The notes beneath the pieces were generated by a model. That model made no database searches. It had not been told where the DNA came from and saw only the letters and a program-made list of their open reading frames with translations. From Pseudomonas sp. MRSN 12121 (GTDB lineage: Bacteria; Pseudomonadota; Gammaproteobacteria; Pseudomonadales; Pseudomonadaceae), in NCBI RefSeq assembly GCF_000931465.1, contig NZ_CP010892.1:1922001-1986000 (forward strand): a DNA stretch of 64,000 bases, read 5' to 3'. Positions within the stretch are counted from its first letter, which is position 1; every line of letters starts with the position of its first letter. Position numbers and translations under genes: made by a program. Positions 1 to 8,917 of the stretch are shown in pieces.

Positions 1-1014
1 CACGGCCGTCAGGCCGCCTCCGGGGGTTTCTTCCAGGCACAGTTGCCCGCCCAGGCGTTCGGCGGCTTCGCGGGCAATGGTCATGCCCAGGCCGACGCCA
101 CCGGAGTTGCGATTGCGCGAACCTTCCAGGCGGTAGAAGGGCTCGAACACCGCTTCGCGCTGGTCTTCGGCGATACCCGGCCCCTGGTCGATCACCCGGA
201 TCAGCACTTCCTCACGGCTGTCCTGCAGGCTGATACGCGCGTGGCCGGCATAGCGCAGGGCATTGTCCAGCAGGTTGTTCAGGCACGAGCGTAGGGCCAT
301 CGGCTGTACCTGCAGGGGCATGCAATGGCCGCTGGTCTGCACATCGGCGCCCTGGTCCTGGGCATTTTCACAGAGCGACTCCACCAGCGCCTGCACATCC
401 ATCCACTGCACGGCCTCGCTGGTGCGCTGCTCGTGCAGGTAGCTGAGGGTCGCATCGAGCATGCCGATCATGTCGTCGAGGTCCTGGCGCATCTGGCCCT
501 GCAGCTTGTGGTCCTCGATCTGCTCCAGCCGCAGCTTGAGGCGTGACAGCGGCGTGCGCAGGTCATGGGAAACCGCGCCGAGCATGCGCCCGCGCTGCTT
601 GACCTGTTCGCGGATGCGCTGCTGCATCAGGTTGAAGGTATGCGCGGCCTGGCGCGCCTCCCGCGGGCCGGATTCCTCCAGCGGCGGGCTGTCGAGGTCT
701 TCGCTGAGGCGTTCGGCGGCGTCGCTCAGGCGCTGGATCGGCCGCGTCAGCAGCTTGGCGCCGTACCAGGCGGCGATGATCAGCGAGATGAACTGAAAGG
801 TCAGCGGCACGATCGGCCCGCCGAACCAGGGGCGCGGCGGCCGATGCTCGAAGCGCCCGTTGGCCGCGGGCTGGCCGCCGAATTCGCCGGCGGGCGGGCG
901 CGGTGGCGGACCGTACAGGTGGAACCAGAAGAAGGCCAGCAGGTGGGCGAGCACGATCGCGATCAGCAACACGCCGAACAGGCGGCCGAAGAGCGTATCG
1001 AAGCGCCCGCGCAT
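1..1014 (-). CDS. Sensor histidine kinase (partial, C-terminus beyond window)
   Basis: Membrane histidine kinase of an OmpR-type two-component pair. The reading frame is open from the ATG at 1014 to the window edge. It has an N-terminal membrane segment (residues about 12-32), a short Pro/Gly-rich periplasmic loop of about 50 residues, a second membrane segment and a HAMP-like region. The dimerisation helix carries the phosphoacceptor His (AVSHDLRTPL). The ATPase motifs follow: N box NNLLDNALRYA, G1 DQGPGIA, F box FEPFYRLEGSR and G2 GVGLGM. Its ATG overlaps the regulator stop codon (TGATG), so the two are translationally coupled. The stimulus is unknown; the tiny Pro-rich sensor loop is not a known ligand fold. 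Only the extreme C-terminus is missing. Confidence 0.93.
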   Translation of the reverse strand, partial: MRGRFDTLFGRLFGVLLIAIVLAHLLAFFWFHLYGPPPRPPAGEFGGQPAANGRFEHRPPRPWFGGPIVPLTFQFISLIIAAWYGAKLLTRPIQRLSDAAERLSEDLDSPPLEESGPREARQAAHTFNLMQQRIREQVKQRGRMLGAVSHDLRTPLSRLKLRLEQIEDHKLQGQMRQDLDDMIGMLDATLSYLHEQRTSEAVQWMDVQALVESLCENAQDQGADVQTSGHCMPLQVQPMALRSCLNNLLDNALRYAGHARISLQDSREEVLIRVIDQGPGIAEDQREAVFEPFYRLEGSRNRNSGGVGLGMTIAREAAERLGGQLCLEETPGGGLTAV

Positions 1015-1781
1015 CAGCCGATGTCCCGGGCGTCGAACAGATAGCCTTCGCCGCGTACGGTCTTGATCAACTGCGGCGATTTCGGGTCGTCGCCGAGCTT
1101 CTGTCGCAGGCGCGAGACCAGCAGGTCGATGCTGCGGTCGAAGGCTTCGATGGAGCGCCCGCGCGCAGCGTCCAGCAACTGTTCTCGGCTCAGTACCCGA
1201 CGCGGGCGTTCGATGAACACCCAGAGCAGGCGGAACTCGGCATTGGACAGCGGGACGACCAGGCCCTCGGCGGAGATCAATTGGCGCAACACGCTGTTCA
1301 GGCGCCAGTTGTCGAAGCGGATATTGGCCCGCTGTTCGGTGCGGTCGTCGCGTACCCGGCGCAGGATGGTCTGGATCCGCGCCACCAGTTCCCGCGGCTC
1401 GAAGGGCTTGGCCATGTAATCGTCGGCCCCCAGCTCCAGGCCGATGATCCGGTCGGTGGGCTCGCAACGGGCGGTGAGCATCAGGATCGGGATGTCCGAC
1501 TCGGTGCGCAGCCAGCGGCACAGGGACAGGCCGTCTTCGCCGGGCAGCATCAGGTCGAGCACCACCACATCGAAGTGTTCCGCTTGCAGGGCCTGGCGCA
1601 TCGCGGTCCCGTCGGTCACGCCGGTGGCGTGGATATTGAAGCGGGCCAGGTAGTCGACCAGCAGTTCGCGGATCGGGAGGTCGTCGTCGACGATCAGGGC
1701 GCGGGTGTTCCAGCGTTTGTCGTCACCGCTGGTGCCGGGCGCTTTCTGATCGTCGTTGAGAGGAGCTGGAGTGTTATGCAT
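1014..1781 (-). CDS. OmpR/PhoB-family response regulator
   Basis: DNA-binding response regulator partnered with the overlapping downstream kinase gene. The receiver domain begins about 27 residues in, with the acidic pocket DDD, the phosphorylation site in VVLDLMLPGEDG and the conserved Lys in MAKPFEP. A winged-helix domain follows, ending in the typical IKTVRGEGYLF strand. The start is uncertain: the frame stays open upstream to 2024 with other Met codons at 1793 and 1844, and none has a convincing Shine-Dalgarno. ATG 1781 was chosen because it gives a normal family length (255 aa). Targets cannot be read from the sequence. Confidence 0.88.
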   Translation of the reverse strand: MHNTPAPLNDDQKAPGTSGDDKRWNTRALIVDDDLPIRELLVDYLARFNIHATGVTDGTAMRQALQAEHFDVVVLDLMLPGEDGLSLCRWLRTESDIPILMLTARCEPTDRIIGLELGADDYMAKPFEPRELVARIQTILRRVRDDRTEQRANIRFDNWRLNSVLRQLISAEGLVVPLSNAEFRLLWVFIERPRRVLSREQLLDAARGRSIEAFDRSIDLLVSRLRQKLGDDPKSPQLIKTVRGEGYLFDARDIG

Positions 1782-2092
1782 GCGTGCGATCATCTGCCAG
1801 TTAGGCTGCCGGCCAGAAAACCAAGGCGGCGAGGGCTTCAGCATAGGCGTCCGGCCCGGGGGCTGGAAGTGCTGTTGGGGAGTGTTGCGGCTGGCGAGGG
1901 TAGCCGGGCTGGTTGTTGCCGGCGTGTCGGAAGTGTATCGGGCTCGACACAATCGCCGCCAAGGGCCGCCGTCGGCAGGTTTGTGGCGACGGGCAACGGC
2001 CGTTGGCGATGAATTACCGATCATCGGGTCCCGGAGCGTCGTCGCTTGCGCTACAATCCGCGCCGATTTCGACTTGCCTGAGAGCCCCCTTC
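1782..2092. other. Divergent intergenic region, regulator / pyrF
   Basis: About 310 bp between the response-regulator start (minus) and pyrF (plus). The regulator frame remains open for about 80 codons here, but the extension has no domain character. A possible -10 (TACAAT, 2052-2057) lies upstream of pyrF without a clear -35. No small gene or RNA was recognised. Confidence 0.5.
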
Positions 2093-2791
2093 ATGTCCGC
2101 TTGCCAGACTCCTATCATCGTCGCCCTGGACTTTCCCACCCGTGACGCCGCACTGAAACTGGCCGATCAGCTGGACCCCAAGCTGTGCCGGGTCAAAGTC
2201 GGCAAGGAACTGTTCACCAGTTGCGCGGCGGAAATCGTCGGCACCCTGCGCGACAAGGGCTTCGAGGTGTTCCTCGACCTGAAATTCCATGACATTCCCA
2301 ACACCACCGCCATGGCCGTCAAGGCCGCCGCGGAGATGGGCGTGTGGATGGTCAATGTGCACTGTTCCGGCGGCCTGCGCATGATGGCTGCCTGCCGCGA
2401 AGTGCTGGACCAGCGCAGCGGCCCGAAACCGCTGCTGATCGGCGTGACCGTGCTGACCAGCATGGAGCGCGAGGACCTGGCCGGCATCGGCCTGGATATC
2501 GAGCCCCAGGAGCAGGTGCTGCGCCTGGCCGCCCTGGCGGAAAAAGCCGGCATGGACGGCCTGGTCTGCTCGGCCCTGGAAGCCCAGGCGCTGAAGACCG
2601 CACACCCGTCGCTACAATTGGTGACCCCGGGGATCCGTCCGGCAGGCAGCGCCCAGGACGACCAGCGGCGCATCCTCACCCCGCGCCAGGCGCTGGACGC
2701 CGGTTCCGACTACCTGGTGATCGGCCGCCCGATCAGCCAGGCGGCGGACCCGGCCAAGGCGCTGGCGGCCGTGGTGGCAGAGCTGGCGTAA
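2093..2791 (+). CDS. pyrF: Orotidine 5'-phosphate decarboxylase
   Basis: Decarboxylates OMP to UMP, the last step of de novo pyrimidine synthesis, in the cytosol. The protein is 232 aa, the usual length for Pseudomonas PyrF. It starts with a TIM-barrel strand (PIIVALDFP) and has the catalytic Lys-Asp network in [11 protein letters not shown]. The phosphate-gripping end reads VTPGIRP and later DYLVIGRPI. The ATG at 2093 was chosen over a longer upstream frame because it matches the family N-terminus. The gene is monocistronic here and is followed by a REP-type hairpin. Confidence 0.97.
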   Translation: MSACQTPIIVALDFPTRDAALKLADQLDPKLCRVKVGKELFTSCAAEIVGTLRDKGFEVFLDLKFHDIPNTTAMAVKAAAEMGVWMVNVHCSGGLRMMAACREVLDQRSGPKPLLIGVTVLTSMEREDLAGIGLDIEPQEQVLRLAALAEKAGMDGLVCSALEAQALKTAHPSLQLVTPGIRPAGSAQDDQRRILTPRQALDAGSDYLVIGRPISQAADPAKALAAVVAELA

Positions 2792-2809
2792 GCGGCGACT
2801 GCCAGAACG

Positions 2810-2860
2810 ATCGCGGGCAAGCCTCGCTCCTACAGTGTAGGAGCGAGGCTTGCCCGCGAT
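2810..2860. repeat. REP/REPIN-type palindrome
   Basis: Perfect 24-bp inverted repeat (2810-2833 and 2837-2860) with a 3-nt loop. Each arm matches the Pseudomonas fluorescens-group REP theme: a GGAGCGAGGC core followed by TTGCCCGCGAT. It lies between the convergent pyrF and the minus-strand oxidoreductase gene, a typical extragenic site. It may help protect or end both mRNAs, but there is no T-run, so it is called a repeat and not a terminator. Confidence 0.85.
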
Positions 2861-2879
2861 GCTTTTCAGCCCTTGCTGA

Positions 2880-3887
2880 TCAATCGACCTTCAACACCAG
2901 CTTGCCGAAGTTCTCGCCGCTGAACAGTTTCATCAGCGTTTCCGGGAACGTCTCCAGCCCCTCGACGATGTCCTCCTTGCTCTTGAGCTGCCCCTTGGCC
3001 ATCCAGCCGGCCATTTCCTGCCCGGCGGCGGCGAACTGGGCGGCATAGTCCATCACCACGAAACCTTCCATGCGCGCGCGGTTGACCAGCAGCGACAGGT
3101 AGTTGGCCGGTCCCTTGACCGCTTCCTTGTTGTTGTACTGGCTGATGGCGCCGCAGATCACCACCCGCGCCTTGAGGTTCAGGCGGCCGAGCACGGCGTC
3201 GAGAATATCGCCGCCGACGTTATCGAAATACACGTCGACGCCTTTCGGGCATTCGCGCTTGAGCCCGGCGTGGACGTCTTCGCTCTTGTAGTCGATGGCC
3301 CCGTCGAAGCCCAGTTCGTCGATCAGGAACCGGCACTTGTCCTGGCCACCGGCAATGCCGACCACCCGGCAGCCTTTGATCTTGGCGATCTGCCCGGCAA
3401 TGCTGCCCACTGCGCCGGCGGCGCCCGACAGCACCACGGTGTCGCCGGCTTTCGGCGCGCCGACGTCCAGCAGGGCGAAATAGGCGGTCATGCCGGTCAT
3501 GCCCAGGGCCGACAGGTAGCGCGGCAGCGGCGCCAGCTTCGGGTCAACCTTATAGAAGCCGCGTGGCTCGCCGACGAAGTAGTCCTGTACCCCCAGGGCT
3601 CCATTGACGTAGTCGCCGACGGCGAAGCCGGGGTGGTTCGAGGCGATCACCTGGCCCACGCCCAGGGCGCGCATGACTTCGCCAATGCCCACCGGTGGGA
3701 TATAGGACTTGCCTTCGTTCATCCAGCCGCGCATGGCCGGGTCGAGGGACAGGTAGTGGTTCTTCACCAGGATCTGGCCCGCCGCCGGTTCGCCGACGGG
3801 CACCTGCTGATAAGTGAAGGTTTCGCGGGTCGCCGCGCCCACCGGGCGCTTGGCGAGCAGGAACTGGCGATTGGTCTGGGCTGTCAT
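2880..3887 (-). CDS. NADP-dependent MDR-family oxidoreductase (CurA-like)
   Basis: Zinc-independent medium-chain reductase related to E. coli CurA (NADPH-dependent curcumin/alkenal reductase) and mammalian prostaglandin reductases. It is about 335 aa. The family N-terminal block YLSLDPAMRGWM is present, as is the Rossmann glycine motif SGAAGAVGS (around residue 155), followed by GIAGGQDKC for NADP binding. No zinc-binding Cys cluster is seen. The ATG at 3887 was preferred, but a GTG three codons upstream (3896) is equally possible because neither has a strong Shine-Dalgarno. It faces pyrF convergently. The physiological substrate is unknown. Confidence 0.9.
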   Translation of the reverse strand: MTAQTNRQFLLAKRPVGAATRETFTYQQVPVGEPAAGQILVKNHYLSLDPAMRGWMNEGKSYIPPVGIGEVMRALGVGQVIASNHPGFAVGDYVNGALGVQDYFVGEPRGFYKVDPKLAPLPRYLSALGMTGMTAYFALLDVGAPKAGDTVVLSGAAGAVGSIAGQIAKIKGCRVVGIAGGQDKCRFLIDELGFDGAIDYKSEDVHAGLKRECPKGVDVYFDNVGGDILDAVLGRLNLKARVVICGAISQYNNKEAVKGPANYLSLLVNRARMEGFVVMDYAAQFAAAGQEMAGWMAKGQLKSKEDIVEGLETFPETLMKLFSGENFGKLVLKVD

Positions 3888-4119
3888 GGCTGGCACTCGA
3901 GGCTCAATGGAGCCTTAGTTGATAGACCTTGCGCTGCCGGCCCGCAAGGTTTGCCGACGAGGCGAATGGGTATCGATCCAGTGGCGTGATGGTGGGCCCG
4001 GAGCGTTCATCACTGCAGTGCATGAGGGGGCAACCGGTGCCCTGATAGTGCTGCCGCGCCGCGTGTACCTGAGTCTAGACTGGCCGCACCCGATCCAACC
4101 ATTCCATCGAGGGCATCAC

Positions 4120-4881
4120 ATGAGCATGACGTTTTCCGGCCAGGTCGTTCTGGTCACCGGCGCCGCGGCCGGCATTGGCCGGGCCACGGCCCTGGCGTTC
4201 GCCGCGCAAGGGTTGAAAGTGGTGGCGGCCGACCTGGACGCCGCCGGGGGCGAAGGCACGGTGCAGTTGATTCGCGACGCCGGTGGCGAAGCGCTGTTCG
4301 TGCGCTGCGACGTCACTGACGAAGCGGATGTGCAGCACCTGATGGCGCAGGTGGTGAGCAACTATGGCCGCCTCGACTATGCCTTCAACAACGCCGGGAT
4401 CGAGATCGAGAAGGGCAAGCTGGCGGACGGCACCCTGGACGAGTTCGACGCGATCATGGGGGTCAACGTCAAGGGCGTGTGGCTGTGCATGAAGCACCAG
4501 TTGCCGCTGCTGCTGGCCCAGGGCGGCGGGGCCATCGTCAACACGGCTTCGGTGGCCGGCCTCGGCGCCGCGCCGAAGATGAGCATCTATGCCGCCTCCA
4601 AGCATGCGGTGATCGGCCTGACCAAGTCGGCGGCCATCGAATACGCGAAGAAGAAAATCCGCGTCAACGCGGTATGCCCGGCGGTGATCGACACCGACAT
4701 GTTCCGCCGTGCCTACGAGGCCGATCCGCGGAAGGCCGAATTCGCCGCGGCCATGCACCCGGTCGGGCGCATCGGCAAGGTCGAGGAAATCGCCAGCGCG
4801 GTGCTGTACCTGTGCAGCGACGGCGCGGCCTTCACCACCGGCCATGCGCTGGCGGTCGACGGTGGCGCCACGGCGATCTGA
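4120..4881 (+). CDS. Short-chain dehydrogenase/reductase (SDR)
   Basis: Classical NAD(P)-dependent SDR of 253 aa. Cofactor motif TGAAAGIG is near residue 13, an acidic Asp after the second strand (VVAADLD) suggests NAD(H) preference, and the NNAG motif and the catalytic Ser and YAASK are present. The C-terminus has the usual family ending around ALAVDGGATAI. The ATG at 4120 follows a CGAGGG Shine-Dalgarno; the open frame upstream is not conserved in character. It is divergent from the CurA-like reductase. The substrate cannot be deduced. Confidence 0.92.
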   Translation: MSMTFSGQVVLVTGAAAGIGRATALAFAAQGLKVVAADLDAAGGEGTVQLIRDAGGEALFVRCDVTDEADVQHLMAQVVSNYGRLDYAFNNAGIEIEKGKLADGTLDEFDAIMGVNVKGVWLCMKHQLPLLLAQGGGAIVNTASVAGLGAAPKMSIYAASKHAVIGLTKSAAIEYAKKKIRVNAVCPAVIDTDMFRRAYEADPRKAEFAAAMHPVGRIGKVEEIASAVLYLCSDGAAFTTGHALAVDGGATAI

Positions 4882-5088
4882 GGCTGTCGCGCGGTGGGGA
4901 CCGGCCCTGGTGAATGAGGCCTGCCAGGGCGGTACCAGATCGACATCGACCATTCTGAAAACGACTGTCACGTAGCTTTTTGCCATTATTCCGACGCCAG
5001 AGACTTGTGCTCCAGTACAGCCCGTTGCGAACCTGCAACACTCGAAAATGGCCCTGCCGCCATTGGCACTGGAAGGGGACTGAGCGCA

Positions 5089-7053
5089 ATGAATTCGGCC
5101 ACGAACGGACGTTTTGCCAACCTCGGCATGGCGAAGAAGCTGGGTATAGGTTTTACCCTGGTGCTGCTGTTGACGGCACTGGTGGCGGCCATCGGCGTCT
5201 GGTCCCTGCAGACCATCAGCCAGCGCTTCGACGGCCTCAAGCAGATGTCGTCCCTCAACAGCGGCCTGCTCAAGGTCCGCCTGCTCGAACAGAACTATGC
5301 CCTGCATGGCGACGCCAAGACTGCGGATGCCTTGCACGAGGGCGTCGACGGCCTGTTGACCCTGGCGGCGCAGCTCAAGGAGCGCTCGGCGGCGAATGTC
5401 CCGGTGATGCTCGATGTCGAGCAGGCGCTGGGGGCCTACCGCAAGGCCTTCGACGAGTTCGTCGAGCTGACCCAGGCCAAGGACCTGGCGCTGGAAATGG
5501 CCAGCTGGTCGGTGTCCAGCGTGGCCAACAACCTCGATGTGCTGCAGGCCGGCCTGGCCGACGACGGCACCTATACCCTCAAGGATTCGGCGGGCAAGGA
5601 GGGCAGCGAGTTCATCGAGCAGGCCAACCAGGTCAGCCAGGTGTCGCGGCTGATGCTGCAAGCGATGAGCGAGGCGCATGTGCGCCTGGACCAGAGCCGC
5701 AAGGGCGAGGAAGAGGTCGAGCAGGGCAAGATCGAACAGGCCGACCAGGCCCTGGCCCAGGCCGAGCAGCTCAAGGCGGTGGTCAAGGACACCGGTTACC
5801 AGACCGTGCTCAATGAAGTGGTCGGGCATATCGGCAGCTTCAGCGAAAAACTCGCCGAATACACCGGCTTGCTGGTGCAGGAAAAAAAGGTCTACCAGCA
5901 GCTGCATGAGCGCGCCACGCAGGTGATGGAGCGGGTCGACCAGGCCTATGGCGCGCAGGACCAGGCGATGCAGGCGGAGCTGAACAAGAACTCGCTGCTG
6001 ATTGTCGCCTCGTCGGCCCTGGCCTTGCTGGTCGGCGTGCTGGCGGCCTGGATCATTACCCGGCTGATCGTCGCGCCGCTGCGCAGTGTGATGCGGGTGG
6101 CCCAGCAGATTGCCGCCGGCGACCTGAGCGCGCGGGTAGAGGTGACCCGCAAAGATGAGATCGGCCAGCTGATGCTGGCGATGCAGCAGATGGGCAACGG
6201 ACTGAGCGGGATCGTCAGCGGCCTGCAGGCGGGGATCGAGCAACTGGCCAGTTCTGCCCAATCGCTGTCGGCGGTGACCGAGCAGGCCAATCTGGAAGTC
6301 AGCACGCAGAAGGAAGAAACCGAGCAGGTGGCCACGGCGATGAACCAGATGACCGCCACCGTGCACGATGTCGCGCGCAATGCCGAAGAAGCGGCGCAGG
6401 CCGCGCAGACCGCCGACGACAAGGTCGAAAGCGGCCAGCAGGTGGTGCGCCAGAGCATGCAGCGCATCGAGCAACTGGCGGATTCGGCGAACAGTGCCAG
6501 CTCCAGCATCGAAAGCCTCAGCGCCGAGATCCAGAACATCGGCACCGTGCTCGGCGTGATCAAGAGCGTCGCCGAGCAGACCAACCTGCTGGCGCTGAAC
6601 GCGGCCATCGAAGCGGCGCGGGCCGGCGAGCAGGGCAGGGGGTTTGCGGTGGTGGCCGACGAAGTCCGGGCCCTGGCCAAGCGCACGCAGCAGTCCACCG
6701 AGGAAATCGAACGCCTGGTCAGCGCCCTGCGGGCGGCGGCGCAGTCGTCGGTGCAGCAGATCCAGAGCAGCGGCGAACTGGTCAAGCTGGCGGTCAGCGA
6801 TGCCCTGCAGACCGAGAGCGCGCTGGGCAGCATCGCCACGGCGGTGTCGCTGATTCAGCAGATGAACCAGCAGATCGCCGCGGCCGCCGAGCAGCAGAGC
6901 TCGGTCGCCGAAGAGATCAACCGCAGTGTCACCAGCATTCGCGCCAGCGCCGATCAGTCGTCAGTGGCCATGCAAGGCAATGCGGCGTCGAGCATCGAGC
7001 TGGCGCAATTGGGGGCGGAGTTGAAGGGGATGGTCGGGCATTTCCGGTTGTGA
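5089..7053 (+). CDS. Methyl-accepting chemotaxis protein with large periplasmic helical domain
   Basis: Transmembrane chemoreceptor of 654 aa that feeds the CheA/CheW array. TM1 is at residues 16-38. An all-helical periplasmic domain of about 260 residues follows, consistent with the HBM (helical bimodular) class that in Pseudomonas senses small organic ligands. TM2 is at about 301-328, then HAMP and a cytoplasmic coiled coil with the signalling hairpin tip ([19 protein letters not shown], residues about 496-514). The start at 5089 has GGAAGGGG about 10 nt upstream. In P. aeruginosa a chemoreceptor and an unknown gene (PA2867, PA2868) lie near pyrF, so this is the same neighbourhood. The ligand is unknown. 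Confidence 0.95.
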   Translation: MNSATNGRFANLGMAKKLGIGFTLVLLLTALVAAIGVWSLQTISQRFDGLKQMSSLNSGLLKVRLLEQNYALHGDAKTADALHEGVDGLLTLAAQLKERSAANVPVMLDVEQALGAYRKAFDEFVELTQAKDLALEMASWSVSSVANNLDVLQAGLADDGTYTLKDSAGKEGSEFIEQANQVSQVSRLMLQAMSEAHVRLDQSRKGEEEVEQGKIEQADQALAQAEQLKAVVKDTGYQTVLNEVVGHIGSFSEKLAEYTGLLVQEKKVYQQLHERATQVMERVDQAYGAQDQAMQAELNKNSLLIVASSALALLVGVLAAWIITRLIVAPLRSVMRVAQQIAAGDLSARVEVTRKDEIGQLMLAMQQMGNGLSGIVSGLQAGIEQLASSAQSLSAVTEQANLEVSTQKEETEQVATAMNQMTATVHDVARNAEEAAQAAQTADDKVESGQQVVRQSMQRIEQLADSANSASSSIESLSAEIQNIGTVLGVIKSVAEQTNLLALNAAIEAARAGEQGRGFAVVADEVRALAKRTQQSTEEIERLVSALRAAAQSSVQQIQSSGELVKLAVSDALQTESALGSIATAVSLIQQMNQQIAAAAEQQSSVAEEINRSVTSIRASADQSSVAMQGNAASSIELAQLGAELKGMVGHFRL

Positions 7054-7143
7054 TGCCGGGCCGGTTCGTCACCGGCCACGCCGCCAGGGGCGCGGCGTGT
7101 TCGAGGAGTGTGCCGCGCGAAGGGCTCGCGCGGCCGCTGCCAG

Positions 7144-7914
7144 TCAGTCGTAAATGGCTTTCTTCTTCCAGTCGGCGTCGGCTTCGACGACTTTCAGGCC
7201 TTCGGTCAACTGATTGACTTCGCCTTCGACCGGCTGGGTGTTGGTCAGCACCATCGCGTTGGCGCGGCCCAGGAGCTTTTCCATGTACTCCAGCTGTTCG
7301 CGGTAGAGGGCCGGGTCCGGTTGCTTGCGCAGGTACTGCACGCCGCGTTCGAACGCCAGCCGGGCCTGCCCGGGTTGCTCCTGTTGCAGGGCGTACTGGC
7401 CGAGGTTGTTGAAGAACTCGATGTGCAGCAGCACCAGGATGTGGCGGATTTCCCGAATCCATTGCTTGGCTTCGTTGGCTGGCAGGAAGCCGTCCTGGGC
7501 GGCGCGGGTCACCTGGCCGTGCAGGGCTTCCAGGAGAAAGCGCACGTCCTTGGCCTTGGCTTCGGTCTGGATCGGGCAGGGCGGGTTGTTGACCGGAATC
7601 GATTCGCCCTGGCCGATCAGCGCATTCAATTCGGTGATGCGGGTCTTGAGCGCGGCATCTGACTTGTTCAGGTTGAGCAGACGCTGGACCACATTGAGTT
7701 CCAGCCGGGTCAGCAGCAGCTTGAGGGCCGGCGACATGAACTGACCGGGAAAGGTCTCGGTGATTTCGCCGCAGCGGCGCAGGCGGTCATTGAGCTCAAC
7801 CTTGGTACGGGCCTTTTCCAGTTTGTTGTTTTCCACCACATGGTTCATGTAGCCAATGGCGATCAGTATTACGATCCCGGCTACTACTAGCAGGGTGATC
7901 ATGAGTGGTGTCAC
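7144..7914 (-). CDS. Conserved membrane-anchored protein of unknown function
   Basis: A 256-aa protein with one N-terminal transmembrane segment (residues 3-24), then a charged, mostly helical cytoplasmic region. A stretch near residues 160-225 resembles a tetratricopeptide-like pair of helices (GQYALQQEQPGQARLAFERG). I do not recognise a catalytic motif. The start may be GTG 7914 (AGAGG 9 nt upstream) or ATG 7902. It is convergent with the chemoreceptor gene, an arrangement that resembles PA2867/PA2868 of P. aeruginosa, which suggests a conserved Pseudomonas core gene of unknown role. Confidence 0.8.
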   Translation of the reverse strand: MTPLMITLLVVAGIVILIAIGYMNHVVENNKLEKARTKVELNDRLRRCGEITETFPGQFMSPALKLLLTRLELNVVQRLLNLNKSDAALKTRITELNALIGQGESIPVNNPPCPIQTEAKAKDVRFLLEALHGQVTRAAQDGFLPANEAKQWIREIRHILVLLHIEFFNNLGQYALQQEQPGQARLAFERGVQYLRKQPDPALYREQLEYMEKLLGRANAMVLTNTQPVEGEVNQLTEGLKVVEADADWKKKAIYD

Positions 7915-8280
7915 CGTGTAAGACCTCTTTTCTGGGGTTCGCGTGCGAGTGGCGAGTGTAGTGACTTAGCTTTTGGGCGCATAGCGCAGGTCGACGAGAA
8001 GAAACAGTCCGATTCTCTGCTTATATAGGAAATGTCTGAATGGTTTCATATTGCCATTACCTGCGGAGGTGGACTATAGCGCCTTGTCGAGTGTCAGAAT
8101 ATAGGCGCCAAGACCCAGGCTGCACAAAAGCCCGAAAGGGCCGCCAAACCACCCCGAAGTCATTGATTTAAATAAATTTATATCAGGGGGTTGACGACCC
8201 CCCAATCCATCCATAGAATGCGCGCCACTTGCAGCGTAAAGCACACAGCGAAACGCGGCAGGGAGTGAATGTTGTAGCGT
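7915..8280. other. Non-coding upstream region of the tRNA cluster
   Basis: About 365 bp without a credible gene. It holds the upstream region of the minus-strand unknown gene and, at its right end, the tRNA promoter. An AT-rich stretch at 8160-8185 sits immediately upstream of the -35 and could act as an UP element. Confidence 0.6.
8191..8219 (+). promoter_or_regulatory. Sigma-70 promoter of the tRNA cluster
   Basis: TTGACG (8191-8196), 17-nt spacer, TAGAAT (8214-8219), then a GC-rich discriminator (GCGCGCC). An AT-rich block precedes the -35. This is the design of a strong, stringently controlled stable-RNA promoter. It lies about 60 nt upstream of the first tRNA. Confidence 0.85.
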
Positions 8281-8356
8281 GTCCCCTTCGTCTAGTGGCC
8301 TAGGACACCGCCCTTTCACGGCGGTAACAGGGGTTCGAGTCCCCTAGGGGACGCCA
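8281..8356 (+). tRNA. tRNA-Glu (TTC), copy 1
   Basis: 76 nt including encoded CCA. The acceptor stem GTCCCCT pairs with AGGGGAC. The anticodon loop CTTTCAC gives anticodon TTC (UUC). The T loop is GGTTCGAGTCC. It is followed after 2 nt by tRNA-Gly. Confidence 0.97.
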
Positions 8357-8358
8357 AT

Positions 8359-8434
<76 letters not shown>

Positions 8435-8536
8435 ATTTTAAGCAGCTTGGCCTTCGGGCGAAGTTGAGTGAAACCAGGAAGCCTCTTCGGATGTATTTCT
8501 GGAACTGAAACACAACACCATGGTGTTTCAGGCAGT

Positions 8537-8612
8537 GTCCCCTTCGTCTAGTGGCCTAGGACACCGCCCTTTCACGGCGGTAACAGGGGTTCGAGTCCCC
8601 TAGGGGACGCCA
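8537..8612 (+). tRNA. tRNA-Glu (TTC), copy 2
   Basis: Identical in sequence to copy 1 at 8281-8356. It is separated from the first Glu/Gly pair by a spacer of about 100 nt and lies in the same transcript. Confidence 0.97.
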
Positions 8613-8615
8613 TAT

Positions 8616-8691
<76 letters not shown>

Positions 8692-8731
8692 AATACAGAG
8701 TTACAGAGGCTTCAAGCGTCTGTGACTCGTC

Positions 8732-8761
8732 AAAAAAGGGTCCCTTCTGGGGCCCTTTTTC
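8732..8761 (+). terminator. Terminator of the tRNA operon
   Basis: Hairpin AAAAAGGGTCCC / GGGGCCCTTTTT with a 4-nt loop, one G-T pair and a T-run, 40 nt after the last tRNA. Confidence 0.85.
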
Positions 8762-8816
8762 GTTTCTGGCGCAAAAGCGTGAGGTGCCCGGTCTTTCGAT
8801 CGGCGGAGCATCCGAT

Positions 8817-8859
8817 AAAAAAGGGGGCAATGATTCGTCCGAATCACTGCCCCCTTTTT
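8817..8859. terminator. Second strong hairpin, probably bidirectional terminator
   Basis: A long inverted repeat (A-run, GGGGGCA, 8 more paired bases, short loop, then the complement ending in CCCCC and five T). One position is a G-T pair. It can act on both strands, between the tRNA operon and the adhesin gene. Confidence 0.75.
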
Positions 8860-8876
8860 AATGCTCGCGGTCAGGA

Positions 8877-8911
8877 TAAAAGCCTGCCCCTTGCTAACCA
8901 GGGCAGGCCTT
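8877..8911 (-). terminator. Terminator of the TpsA-type adhesin gene
   Basis: On the minus strand GCCTGCCC and GGGCAGGC form a stem, followed by TTTTA. It starts 7 nt beyond the adhesin stop codon. Confidence 0.8.
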
Positions 8912-8917
8912 TCGCGC

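Noticed and set aside
2810..2860. REP palindrome as a pyrF terminator
   Set aside because: There is no T-run and the arms match the dispersed REP consensus, so it is listed as a repeat.
8074..8319. Minus-strand 81-aa frame over the tRNA promoter
   Set aside because: It overlaps the promoter and first tRNA-Glu and has no coding character.
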